DNA from: Mycobacterium sp. D16Q14
Lineage (GTDB): Bacteria; Actinomycetota; Actinomycetes; Mycobacteriales; Mycobacteriaceae
Assembly: GCA_002013415.1 (NCBI GenBank)
Contig: MAEX01000021.1
Span: forward strand, 37,397 to 101,396
Direction of reading: 5' to 3'
Length of the DNA stretch: 64,000 nucleotides
Shown here: in pieces, positions 21,814 through 29,876 of the stretch
Position numbering within the stretch: position 1 is the first letter of the stretch
Layout of the letters: the number at the start of each line of letters is the position of its first letter
Notes under the pieces: model-generated
Seen by the model: only the letters and a program-made list of their open reading frames with translations
Told to the model about the DNA's origin: nothing
The model's database searches: none
Made by a program: the position numbers and the translations under genes

Positions 21814-22794
21814 GTGGCCATGAGTGAGAAGCCGCGCCATGTCTCGATAGGTCGAGACGTCTTGCACGTGATGCGTCGCACCGCCGTAAAGAGTTGGGAC
21901 GACTCGATTTTCGCGCAGTCAGCCCAAGCCGCTTTTTGGCAGGTGTTATCGCTACCACCCCTGCTGTTGGGCATCCTGGGGAGCTTGACGTTCGTTGGGC
22001 CGCTGTTCGGACCGGACACGTTGCCCGAAATCCAAGAGCGGCTCCTACGGGTGGCTAACAGCGTTTTCAGCAAGAGCGTGGTCGCCGAGATCATCGAACC
22101 CACAATCATCGACATCATGCGTGACGGGCGTGGTGAGGTGGTATCCATCGGATTCGTCATCTCACTGTGGGCAGGCTCCTCGGCGATATCGAGCTTTGTG
22201 GACTCCATTGTCGAGGCACACGATCAGACGCCGCTGCGACACCCCGTTCGTCAGCGGTTCTTTGCGCTGGGCCTATACGTCGCCGCGCTGGCCATGGCGG
22301 TGGTGACATTGCCGGTGATCGCCCTCGGACCGAAACGGATCGCCGAGGTCGTACCCGACTCGTGGAACGCGCTGTTGCGGTACGGCTACTTCCCACTGCT
22401 GGGTATCGCACTGGTCGCCCTGGTGACGCTGCTATACCGGGTATCCCTACCCAAACCGCTTCCGTCGCACCGTTTGTTGATCGGTGCGCTGTTGGCGGTG
22501 ACGTTCTTTGTGATCGCCAGCCTGGGGCTGCGGTTCTACCTCAACTGGATCACGCAGACCGGATACACCTACGGCGCGTTGGCCACCCCCATCGCGTTCC
22601 TGCTGTTCGCGTTCATGCTCGGATTCGCGATCGTGCTGGGCGCCGAACTCAACGCCGCGATCGAGGAACACTGGCCGGCCGGGGCCACACACGCCCGTCA
22701 GCTGCGGGAATGGCTGAGCCCACAAAATGGCCAGAACGGTGCCGAGAGCGGCGCTGACGAGGTGACTCCGGACAGAACCGCCGAAGGCTGCTAG
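21814..22794 (+). CDS. YihY/UPF0761 family membrane protein
   Basis: Multi-pass inner-membrane protein of 326 residues (324 from ATG 21820), of the family once named RNase BN/BrkB (Rv2707 type). Hydrophobic segments include FWQVLSLPPLLLGILGSLTF near residue 44, VVSIGFVISLWAGSSAISSF near 111, LGLYVAALAMAVVTLPVIAL near 150, and FAFMLGFAIVLGAELNAAIE near 275; the last is the family-typical GAELNAAIE motif. Gly/Ser in SLWAGSSAISS is also characteristic. The transported substrate or role is unknown. It is convergent with the DUF3039 gene. Confidence 0.88.
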   Translation: MAMSEKPRHVSIGRDVLHVMRRTAVKSWDDSIFAQSAQAAFWQVLSLPPLLLGILGSLTFVGPLFGPDTLPEIQERLLRVANSVFSKSVVAEIIEPTIIDIMRDGRGEVVSIGFVISLWAGSSAISSFVDSIVEAHDQTPLRHPVRQRFFALGLYVAALAMAVVTLPVIALGPKRIAEVVPDSWNALLRYGYFPLLGIALVALVTLLYRVSLPKPLPSHRLLIGALLAVTFFVIASLGLRFYLNWITQTGYTYGALATPIAFLLFAFMLGFAIVLGAELNAAIEEHWPAGATHARQLREWLSPQNGQNGAESGADEVTPDRTAEGC

Positions 22795-22832
22795 TTGTAC
22801 CCGACTGTCACCGACCTGACTGCCGGGTACAG

Positions 22833-23069
22833 CTAGTCGCCCTTCTTCATCATTTCGTAGATGCGCTTGCAGTCCGGGCACACCGGGGAGCCGGGCTTGG
22901 CCGACCGCGTAACAGGGAAAACCTCACCGCACAGGGCGACCACATGGTTTCCCATGACGGCGCTCTCTACGATCTTGTCTTTTTTGACGTAGTGGAAGAC
23001 CTTCGGAGTATCACTGTCTGTGCTCTCGTCGACAGTGGTGTCCGGACGCTCGATCGTCTGCGTGTCCAT
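22833..23069 (-). CDS. DUF3039 small zinc-binding protein
   Basis: Protein of 78 residues (Rv2708c type). ATG at 23069 gives MDTQTIERPDTTVDE; a longer frame to 23144 overlaps the divergent gene. The conserved part is VFHYVKKDKIVESAVMGNHV, then ALCGEVFPV and PVCPDCKRIYEMM. Cys in ALCGE and the CPDC pair probably bind zinc. Highly conserved in Actinobacteria, function unknown. It is divergent from the DUF3099 gene with a 25-base gap. Confidence 0.88.
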   Translation of the reverse strand: MDTQTIERPDTTVDESTDSDTPKVFHYVKKDKIVESAVMGNHVVALCGEVFPVTRSAKPGSPVCPDCKRIYEMMKKGD

Positions 23070-23094
23070 CCCTACATTGTGACATTGTGGAGAT

Positions 23095-23487
23095 ATGAGA
23101 AAAGAGCTGTCGTTCGATGACGACGGCCATCCGGTACTCATCACAGCGGCCGCGGTCTCGGTCGAAGAACAGCACCGCGCCCGGGTACGCCGCTATTTGT
23201 CTTTGATGGCGTTCCGGATACCGGCCCTGCTGGGCGCCGCCTGGGCCTACAACGTGTGGCACAACGGGTGGATCTCGCTGGCCATTCTGGCCGCCTCGAT
23301 CCCGCTGCCGTGGATGGCGGTGCTCATTGCGAACGACCGTCCTGCCCGCAAGGCCGAGGAGCCCCGCCGGTACGGGCCACAGGAACATCGTCACTCGCTA
23401 TTTCCCACCGCTGAGCGCAGAGCGATTGATCCCGCTCCTCCGCCGCAACCGCGCACCCCTCCGGAAGGGTCAGCTGACCCGTCTTAG
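23095..23487 (+). CDS. DUF3099 membrane protein
   Basis: Protein of 130 residues (Rv2709 type). It has a soluble N-terminus (LSFDDDGHPVLITAAAVSVE), then two membrane segments: LMAFRIPALLGAAWAYNVW near residue 37 and WISLAILAASIPLPWMAVLI near 59. A Pro-rich cytoplasmic tail follows (ERRAIDPAPPPQPRTPPEGS). GGAGAT lies right before the ATG. Function unknown. It precedes sigB by about 150 bases that contain a separate stress promoter. Confidence 0.85.
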   Translation: MRKELSFDDDGHPVLITAAAVSVEEQHRARVRRYLSLMAFRIPALLGAAWAYNVWHNGWISLAILAASIPLPWMAVLIANDRPARKAEEPRRYGPQEHRHSLFPTAERRAIDPAPPPQPRTPPEGSADPS

Positions 23488-23570
23488 GAACAGCTATGTC
23501 AATTCTCAGGACATTCTCAGCTGCCGACGGCGAATCCGCAGGTCAGTGACGGCGCCGTTTCGGAACCTCA

Positions 23571-23596
23571 GGAACTTTCTGGGCCAACCAAGCGTT
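23571..23596 (+). promoter_or_regulatory. SigE/SigH-type promoter of sigB
   Basis: GGAAC (23571-23575), 17 bases, CGTT (23593-23596), matching the GGAAC/GTT promoter class used by SigE, SigH and SigL in mycobacteria. A second GGAAC lies at 23562. Transcription would start near 23603, leaving a short leader before the sigB ATG at 23635. Confidence 0.7.
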
Positions 23597-23634
23597 GCAA
23601 CACATGAGACCTACGGATCAACTAGGAGGCAGCG

Positions 23635-24606
23635 ATGGCAAACGCCACCACCCGTCCGGCTCGTACCATCGAGTCCGAGGATCTGGACGCCCAGAGTCCA
23701 GCCGCGGACCTTGTACGGGTGTACTTGAACGGCATCGGTAAGACTGCGCTGCTGACAGCGGAGGACGAAGTCGAGCTCGCCAAACGGATCGAGGCGGGGT
23801 TGTACGCCCAGCACCTTCTGGACACCAAGAAACGCCTGGGCGAGGCCCGCAAGAAGGATCTGGCTGTCATCGTGCGTGAGGGCAGCGCGGCACGCAGCCA
23901 CTTACTGGAGGCCAACCTGCGCCTGGTCGTTTCGCTCGCCAAGCGCTACACCGGTCGCGGGATGCCACTGCTCGACCTCATCCAGGAGGGCAACCTGGGC
24001 TTGATCCGCGCGATGGAGAAGTTCGACTACGCCAAGGGGTTCAAGTTCTCGACATACGCCACCTGGTGGATTCGTCAGGCCATCACCCGTGGCATGGCTG
24101 ATCAGAGCCGAACCATCCGCCTTCCCGTGCACCTCGTGGAGCAGGTGAACAAGCTGGCTCGCATCAAGCGCGAACTACACCAGCGACTCGGCCGCGAGGC
24201 CAGCGACGAGGAATTGTCGGAGGAGTCCGGCATTCCCGTGGAGAAGATCGGGGATCTGCTGGACCACAGCAGGGATCCGGTGAGCCTGGACATGCCGGTC
24301 GGTACCGACGAGGAAGCACCGCTGGGTGACTTCATCGAGGACACCGAGGCGATGTCCGCGGAGAACGCTGTCATCGCCGAGCTGCTGCACTCGGACGTGC
24401 GCAGCGTGCTAGGCACTCTCGACGAACGCGAGCAGCAGGTCATCCGGCTCCGGTATGGACTCGATGATGGTCAGGCCCGCACGCTGGATCAGATCGGCAA
24501 GCTGTTCGGGCTGTCTCGCGAGCGGGTGCGTCAGATCGAGCGCGAGGTCATGACGAAACTTCGCCACGGCGATCGCGCGGAGCGCCTGCGTTCGTACGCG
24601 AGCTAG
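23635..24606 (+). CDS. sigB: Principal-like RNA polymerase sigma factor SigB
   Basis: Group 2 sigma-70 factor of 323 residues, the general stress and stationary-phase partner of SigA. Region 1.2 is PAADLVRYLNGIGKTALL-like near residue 23, region 2 includes EANLRLVVSLAKRYTGRGMP and STYATWWIRQAITRGMADQS, region 3 is EQVNKLARIKRELHQRLGRE, region 4 ends FGLSRERVRQIEREVMTKLR. It lacks the long N-terminal extension of SigA. An AGGAGG ribosome site lies 7 bases upstream. The GGAAC/CGTT promoter upstream indicates control by envelope or oxidative-stress ECF sigma factors, as known in M. tuberculosis. Confidence 0.96.
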   Translation: MANATTRPARTIESEDLDAQSPAADLVRVYLNGIGKTALLTAEDEVELAKRIEAGLYAQHLLDTKKRLGEARKKDLAVIVREGSAARSHLLEANLRLVVSLAKRYTGRGMPLLDLIQEGNLGLIRAMEKFDYAKGFKFSTYATWWIRQAITRGMADQSRTIRLPVHLVEQVNKLARIKRELHQRLGREASDEELSEESGIPVEKIGDLLDHSRDPVSLDMPVGTDEEAPLGDFIEDTEAMSAENAVIAELLHSDVRSVLGTLDEREQQVIRLRYGLDDGQARTLDQIGKLFGLSRERVRQIEREVMTKLRHGDRAERLRSYAS

Positions 24607-24626
24607 TTGACCTACTACCCTGCCCT

Positions 24627-24659
24627 CGGGGCGCTGCGCTCTGGAAGCGCAGCGCCCCG
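24627..24659. terminator. Strong GC hairpin after sigB
   Basis: 14-bp perfect stem: CGGGGCGCTGCGCT (24627-24640) and AGCGCAGCGCCCCG (24646-24659), loop CTGGA. There is no U tract, so it is an L-shaped mycobacterial-type terminator or attenuator between sigB and ideR. Confidence 0.65.
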
Positions 24660-24708
24660 ATTTACGTTGTAGGTCGGTAGACTGAGCACGACCGTAAGGG
24701 GCCGAGTA

Positions 24709-25395
24709 GTGAACGATCTTGTCGATACGACAGAAATGTATCTGCGGACGATCTACGACCTTGAAGAAGAGGGCGTTGTGCCGCTGCGCGCGCGTATCGC
24801 CGAACGGCTTGAGCAGAGCGGCCCGACTGTCAGTCAGACGGTAGCGCGGATGGAGCGCGACGGTCTGTTGAGCGTCGCCGGAGACCGCCACCTCGAACTC
24901 ACCGATAAGGGCCGCGCACTCGCGGTTTCGGTGATGCGCAAGCACCGGCTGGCCGAATGCCTGCTGGTCGACATCATCGGACTGCCCTGGGAGGACGTAC
25001 ACGCCGAGGCGTGCCGCTGGGAGCACGTCATGAGCGAGGACGTCGAGCGCCGACTGCTCACGGTGCTCAACAACCCGACCACCTCACCGTTCGGCAACCC
25101 CATTCCCGGCCTGTCCGAGCTGGGTGTCGCCCCCAACCGGTCCGAGAACGCCAGCGCGGTGCGGCTCACCGAGATTGCCGGGGGCTCACAGGTTGCCGTG
25201 GTGGTACGCCGCCTGGCCGAGCACGTCCAGGCCGATACCGATCTGCTGACGCGTCTCAAGGACGCCGGCATCGTGCCCAATGCACGCGTCACCGTGGAGT
25301 CCTCCCCCGAGGGCGTCATCATCGTCATTCCCGGTCATGAAAGTGTCGAGTTGCCGCACGAGATGGCCCATGCCGTCATGGTGGAGAAGGTCTAG
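24709..25395 (+). CDS. ideR: Iron-dependent transcriptional repressor IdeR
   Basis: DtxR-family regulator of 228 residues that uses Fe2+ as co-repressor for siderophore genes and activator of iron storage. It shows the winged helix LVDTTEMYLRTIYDLEEEGV and ERLEQSGPTVSQTVARMERD, the metal/dimer domain VMRKHRLAECLLVDIIGLPW, HAEACRWEHVMSEDVERRL with metal ligands in the C/E/H cluster (about residues 79-106), and a C-terminal SH3-like domain. GTG at 24709 has AAGGGG upstream. It overlaps the convergent DUF4192 gene by 4 bases. Confidence 0.96.
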   Translation: MNDLVDTTEMYLRTIYDLEEEGVVPLRARIAERLEQSGPTVSQTVARMERDGLLSVAGDRHLELTDKGRALAVSVMRKHRLAECLLVDIIGLPWEDVHAEACRWEHVMSEDVERRLLTVLNNPTTSPFGNPIPGLSELGVAPNRSENASAVRLTEIAGGSQVAVVVRRLAEHVQADTDLLTRLKDAGIVPNARVTVESSPEGVIIVIPGHESVELPHEMAHAVMVEKV

Positions 25396-26450
25396 CGCCC
25401 TCGTCCGGATCCCTGGATGTTCCTGGGCGGCAAGCTGATGTGCAATTCATGGGCGAGCCGGAAACCGGTGTCGGCCAGGGTACGAATCTCATTGGGGCGC
25501 ATACCCGCACGCAGAGCAGAGATCAGCAGCTGCCCTAGACGATGGCCCGGCTCGACGGTGAGCGCCTTCTCCAAAGCGACGCCCGCCAGTGGACCGTCGC
25601 CGCGCGCATAGGCGCTGAAGCCGAACAACACCAAGGCCTCCGCACGCCACGGGCCAGGCAGCAGTCGACTCAGCGCCAACCACAGCCGCTCCACATCATC
25701 GGCCAGCACGCCGACAGCCAAGGCACACACTGTGTCTCGAACGCGCACGACCATCAGAGAGCGAGCGATGCCAAGCAGCTCACGGTTGGACAGTGGACGG
25801 AGTTCTGCCATCCGGCACGCCGCCCGCATCACTCGATTCACAGCGCGCCGATCCGCCACCGCGTCGTCAACCTGCCCCCGCGACCCCCGCCGCAAGGAGG
25901 CAGCCAGCGCGCTGGTGCGGCGAGTGTCGGTGGGAGCGATCAGCGCCACGAGGTCCTCTCGGCGGCGATGCACGGTCCTGCCCGCCAGTACCGCGGCCGC
26001 GGTCAGCGGTGAGCAGTCCGGGTCGTCGACGGGCCCGCCGGCACCGCATCCGTCGTAGCAGCGCCACCATCCCTCCGGAGAAACCTGGTCCACCGTGTGG
26101 CCGGCGATCAACGAAATACCTTGATGTTCAAGATGTCTAGCCAGCCGACGGATGATGTCGCCGGACTCCCGCTCATCCAGATCTGCGCTGATGACCACCG
26201 CGATCACCGCGTCGGCCGGCCCGGGACTCAACACCTCTGCCAGTATCTCGAGCGCCGCGTTGTCGGGGTCCTCCAGGTCGTCCAGATCCCTGCGCAGTAT
26301 CGCCTCGACCAGCCCATCGGCGAGCGTGACGACGACAAGGGAATCTTCGGGAATGAACCCCAACATCGCCGGTAGTGCGGCAATCAGGGCAGAGGGCCGG
26401 TTCAATCGAAAGTCGGGGCGGCCGGGGGTCCCGGGAATCAGTGATGTCAT
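25392..26450 (-). CDS. DUF4192 protein
   Basis: Soluble protein of 352 residues from ATG 26450; the open extension to 26540 is unsupported. It begins MTSLIPGTPGRPDFRLNRPS and ALIAALPAMLGFIPEDSLVV, the DUF4192 signature; the family is restricted to Actinobacteria. SALAASLRRGSRGQVDDAVA and LALSRLLPGPWRAEALVLFG lie in the second half, which includes a TPR-like helical part ending in LGQLLISALRAGMRPNEIR. Function unknown. It is convergent with ideR and overlaps it by 4 bases. Confidence 0.85.
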   Translation of the reverse strand: MTSLIPGTPGRPDFRLNRPSALIAALPAMLGFIPEDSLVVVTLADGLVEAILRRDLDDLEDPDNAALEILAEVLSPGPADAVIAVVISADLDERESGDIIRRLARHLEHQGISLIAGHTVDQVSPEGWWRCYDGCGAGGPVDDPDCSPLTAAAVLAGRTVHRRREDLVALIAPTDTRRTSALAASLRRGSRGQVDDAVADRRAVNRVMRAACRMAELRPLSNRELLGIARSLMVVRVRDTVCALAVGVLADDVERLWLALSRLLPGPWRAEALVLFGFSAYARGDGPLAGVALEKALTVEPGHRLGQLLISALRAGMRPNEIRTLADTGFRLAHELHISLPPRNIQGSGRGR

Positions 26451-26688
26451 GCCCGCACCGTGACAGCGACGACCGCCATCGCCCTGACTGTGACCTCGCG
26501 TTATGAAGGCGCATACGGAGATCTGTGGATACCGCCGCAATTGTGGACAAGACGCCCATGGCTGCCGGGGAAAGCGGGACAGTCACTGCGGATCGGGTAC
26601 CATTAACACGTCGGTAATCTTGCCGACCCTCAGGGCAGACCACTCGCTGGACGTTGGGCTCACCGCCCCGCCTCGATCCCGTCGCCTT

Positions 26689-26706
26689 CTCTGAGACTTC
26701 TCAGAG
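26689..26706 (+). promoter_or_regulatory. Hairpin over the ribosome-binding site of the DUF1611 gene
   Basis: CTCTGAGA (26689-26696) and TCTCAGAG (26699-26706) are perfect inverted copies 2 bases apart. The right arm runs into AGAGGA, the only ribosome-site-like sequence before the ATG at 26713, so folding would hide it. It could equally be a protein operator. Confidence 0.4.
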
Positions 26707-26712
26707 GATCCC

Positions 26713-27900
26713 ATGTCTTCACTCGCAAACGGCATGCCCTTTCTCGATGCGTCCGAACGGAGCGAAGGGATCCTTCCGGCAGCCCCCTTCGCGCTACCCA
26801 CTGGCTCCACTGCAATCGTCTACTGCGAGGGTCAGTTCGGGGAGCAAGACGGCAAGACCGCCAACGGTCTGGTCCGGCACTCGGAGAAGTACGAGATCCT
26901 CAGTGTCATCGACAGCCTCCGGGCCGGAGTAGATGCAGGGAAATTCCTGGATGGCACCGCGAACGGCATCCCGGTGCTGGCGTCGCTCGCCGAATCCATC
27001 TCTCACGCCGGCCACGTACCTGACTACCTGATCTGTGGGCTGGCGCCTGCCGACGGCCTACTGTCGAGCGAGCAGCGGGTCGCGTTGCTCGACGGCATCG
27101 CCCGCGGTATGCACATCATCAACGGCCTACACGAGTTCCTCAACGACGATGCCGAATTCGCGGCTGCAGCAGTCATCGCCGGCGTCACCATTACCGATGT
27201 ACGCCGACCGAAAGAAAAGCGCGATCTACACCTGTTCTCCGGTCGGATCTTCGACGTCACCTGCCCCAGGATCACGATCCTGGGAACGGACGGGGCGATC
27301 GGGAAGCGCACCACCGCCACGTTGCTAGTCCAGGCGCTGAACGCGCGCGGCATCAAGGCCGTCATGGTCGGCACCGGTCAAACCACCTTGATCCAGGGCG
27401 GGAAGTACGGCGTCGCGCTGGATGCGCTGGTCCCCCAGTTCTGCTCGGGCGAGGTTGAGCACCAGGTCGTCGCCGCCTTCGAAGGTGAGAACCCTGACGT
27501 GATCGTGGTCGAGGGGCAGGGTGCGCTCAGCCACCCCGCGTACATCACGTCGGCTCATATCCTGCGTGGTAGCCGCCCGGCCGGCGTCATCGTGCAGCAC
27601 GCGCCCAAGCGCAAGGTGCTTGGCGACTTCCCGATGGTGCCGATGCCGACCGCCGCCAGCGAGATCGCATTGATCGAGGCGTTCGCCGACACCCGCGTCA
27701 TTGGGGTCACGATCAACCACGAGGAAATGACCGAAGACGAGCTGAACGACGCGATTTCCGAGCATCATTCGGCGCTCGGCCTCCCAGTCACCGACCCTCT
27801 GACGCGCCCTTCCTCGGATCTCGTCGACATGGTCCTGGCCGCCTTCCCTGTGCTCGCGGCGAAGCTCGCAGGGAAAGCCGACACGACCACCCCCGTGTGA
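26713..27900 (+). CDS. DUF1611 (DgcN-like) P-loop protein
   Basis: Protein of 395 residues of the DUF1611 family. The N-terminal Rossmann-like domain includes GSTAIVYCEGQFGEQDGKTA; the C-terminal domain has a P-loop-like ITILGTDGAIGKRTTATLL near residue 195 and VIVVEGQGALSHPAYITS near 262. A characterised member, DgcN, N-acetylates D-glutamate in a marine D-glutamate catabolic pathway; that gives a plausible acyl-transfer role here, not a proof. The stop overlaps the start of a PLP racemase gene by 4 bases, linking it to D-amino-acid metabolism. The pair sits between the DUF4192 gene and sthA, and I do not recall it in the M. tuberculosis version of this region. Confidence 0.8.
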   Translation: MSSLANGMPFLDASERSEGILPAAPFALPTGSTAIVYCEGQFGEQDGKTANGLVRHSEKYEILSVIDSLRAGVDAGKFLDGTANGIPVLASLAESISHAGHVPDYLICGLAPADGLLSSEQRVALLDGIARGMHIINGLHEFLNDDAEFAAAAVIAGVTITDVRRPKEKRDLHLFSGRIFDVTCPRITILGTDGAIGKRTTATLLVQALNARGIKAVMVGTGQTTLIQGGKYGVALDALVPQFCSGEVEHQVVAAFEGENPDVIVVEGQGALSHPAYITSAHILRGSRPAGVIVQHAPKRKVLGDFPMVPMPTAASEIALIEAFADTRVIGVTINHEEMTEDELNDAISEHHSALGLPVTDPLTRPSSDLVDMVLAAFPVLAAKLAGKADTTTPV

Positions 27901-29030
27901 CGCTTCGGCTCGAGACCGATCTCGGCAAGCTCGAGCAGAACACCCGGATCCTGGTTGACCGGCTCGCCTTGACGGGCATCCGGGTCACTGGGGTCACCAA
28001 GGCCGTGTTGGGCTCGCCCGCAGTCGGCGCGGCGATGCTGCGCGGCGGCGCCCGCGGCCTCGGTGATTCCCGGATACCGAACCTCGCTCGGCTGGCCGGC
28101 CTAGATCGACTACCGCTACGCACGTTGATCCGCTCACCCATGCTCAGTCAAGTGGCACGGATCGTTGACGTCGCCGATGTCAGTCTGAACACCGAGGCCG
28201 TCGTGTTGGCGGCGCTCGATCAGGCCGCGTCCCAGCAGAAGCGGATACACGCCGTCGTACTCATGGTCGAGCTGGGTGACCTGCGCGAGGGCATCGCGCT
28301 GGACGACGCTCCCGAGGCCGTGCGGGCCGTCCTCGGTCACTCCTCGCTACGGCTCGTCGGGCTCGGTGCCAACCTCGCGTGTCAGAACGGTGTCGTGCCC
28401 GACGACCGCAACATGGGCATCCTCACTGGGCTCGCGAACGACATCGAAACACTGCACGGAATCTCACTCGACGTCGTCTCAGGCGGCAACTCGGCGAACC
28501 TTAACTGGGCGCTGCACACCCACGACGTCGGCCGGATCGACGAACTCCGGCTCGGCGAAGCCATCCTTCTCGGCCTCGACCCGCTGTACCGGACACCGAT
28601 CCCCGGCCTACACACGGACGCCTTCACCTTGAGCGCCGAGGTCATCGAGGTCGCCATGAAACCAGCTCAACCCTGGGGACGTCGTGCTCAGGCGGCCTTC
28701 GGCGAGGCGCCGGTCCGCACGGGCAGCGTGACCGTGCACCAAGCAATCCTGGCCCTCGGTCGCCAGGATGTGGACCCCGATGGCCTGCAGCCACCTGAAG
28801 GCATCACGATCCTCGGGATGAGCAGCGACCACCTGGTGGTCGACATCGGTGATCACTCCATCGCGGTCGGCGACGAGATCGATTTCGGCGTCGGCTACGG
28901 CGCGCTCGTGCGGGCGATGACATCGCCCTTCGTCGCCAAGATCGAGCACCGTGGCCGTTCCCTCGCACCCGGGGCGGCGCAGGTGCCAACGCCGATCCAG
29001 GACGGATACGGGCGCATCGCCAGTCGCTGA
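27897..29030 (+). CDS. Alanine/ornithine-racemase-family PLP enzyme
   Basis: Fold-III PLP enzyme of 377 residues. LRLETDLGKLEQNTRILVDR opens the barrel; GVTKAVLGSPAVGAAMLRGG near residue 36 carries the Lys that would bind PLP; LRLVGLGANLACQNGVVPDD near 150 and DVVSGGNSANLNWALHTHDV near 195 are the phosphate-side loops; RIDELRLGEAILLGLDPLYR near 220 precedes the C-terminal beta-domain. It resembles ornithine or YhfX-like racemases more than the cell-wall Alr. GTG at 27897 overlaps the DUF1611 stop (GTGA). Together with the DUF1611 gene it may convert and acylate a D/L amino acid. The substrate is unknown. Confidence 0.82.
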   Translation: MTLRLETDLGKLEQNTRILVDRLALTGIRVTGVTKAVLGSPAVGAAMLRGGARGLGDSRIPNLARLAGLDRLPLRTLIRSPMLSQVARIVDVADVSLNTEAVVLAALDQAASQQKRIHAVVLMVELGDLREGIALDDAPEAVRAVLGHSSLRLVGLGANLACQNGVVPDDRNMGILTGLANDIETLHGISLDVVSGGNSANLNWALHTHDVGRIDELRLGEAILLGLDPLYRTPIPGLHTDAFTLSAEVIEVAMKPAQPWGRRAQAAFGEAPVRTGSVTVHQAILALGRQDVDPDGLQPPEGITILGMSSDHLVVDIGDHSIAVGDEIDFGVGYGALVRAMTSPFVAKIEHRGRSLAPGAAQVPTPIQDGYGRIASR

Positions 29031-29765
29031 TCAGCGGAAGTTGTCGTGCACCTTGAGTACCGCGGCGGTGAAGGCCTGATCCAGGAGCACTGCGTCGGGC
29101 TCGGTGCCCTGAAAAGTCATGTAGGTAGCCTGGATTCGAATATCGGCAATCTGCGCGATAAGCGACAACGTCGTTTGTGTGCCGCTACCCGTCGCGGCGG
29201 GTGCCACCGTTTGATTGACCGCAACCGAATCATCGGCGTTGATGGGTGGAGCCACTGCCTGAGAAGCCGTTACCGTGCCCGGAATCTGATCCGGACCGGT
29301 GAAAGTAAACGAGGTGCAGCGCTCCAGCTGGGTCTTGTAGGTGGCCAGCGGCAGCGGCACACGAAGCACCGCCACCGTGATGGTCGAATTGTCAGAGTCG
29401 TTGGTGCCCACCGCCACCGCCGCATCCTGCGGCACGGCCGGGAGAGGTGCGGGTGCGCAGGTACTCGGGGCGACCGTCGCCGCGTCGGGAACACCCCGGA
29501 TGTCGCGGAGCGCATCTGCGGCCGCATTCGGGTCGAGCGTCGTGGCGGGGTACTGGTGGGGGAAATCCGCCGGGGCCAGCAGCAGCGGGCCCACGGGGCC
29601 CGTCGGCGCCTGAACGGCCGTTGTGGTGGTTGTCAGCGGAGACGACGCACCACCCGATGCCTCCACGGGCGATCCGTCGATCTCCCGTGCGCACGCGGGC
29701 GCCGTCACGGCGCAGCATCCAGCCACAACCATTGTCGCTACCAGCCGCGATGCCGCCACGGTCAC
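29031..29765 (-). CDS. Exported Thr/Ala-rich protein, probable lipoprotein
   Basis: Protein of about 244 residues. GTG at 29765 gives the signal VTVAASRLVATMVVAGCCAV; cleavage at VVAGC or at VTAPAC is possible, either with a lipidated Cys. A Ser/Thr/Pro linker follows (SSPLTTTTTAVQAPTGPVGP), then a folded domain with GPLLLAPADFPHQYPATTLD, STCAPAPLPAVPQD and LERCTSFTFTG, where two Cys may pair. It resembles the mycobacterial DUF5642/sensor-type lipoproteins; this assignment is tentative. It is convergent with the racemase gene, one base apart. Confidence 0.75.
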   Translation of the reverse strand: MTVAASRLVATMVVAGCCAVTAPACAREIDGSPVEASGGASSPLTTTTTAVQAPTGPVGPLLLAPADFPHQYPATTLDPNAAADALRDIRGVPDAATVAPSTCAPAPLPAVPQDAAVAVGTNDSDNSTITVAVLRVPLPLATYKTQLERCTSFTFTGPDQIPGTVTASQAVAPPINADDSVAVNQTVAPAATGSGTQTTLSLIAQIADIRIQATYMTFQGTEPDAVLLDQAFTAAVLKVHDNFR

Positions 29766-29876
29766 ATGCTGCCATCGGCACACCCAGGGCCCGAGGAGGC
29801 GCGCGCGAGATTCGGCAGGGACAACTGTTCATGTGACCGTGACGCGCACGGCATGCACGATTCGGGGAATCGGCGT

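Noticed and set aside
29046..29876. 277-codon upstream extension of sthA
   Set aside because: It is antisense to the exported lipoprotein gene, Arg/His-rich and without homology to SthA, whose family start is near 29877.
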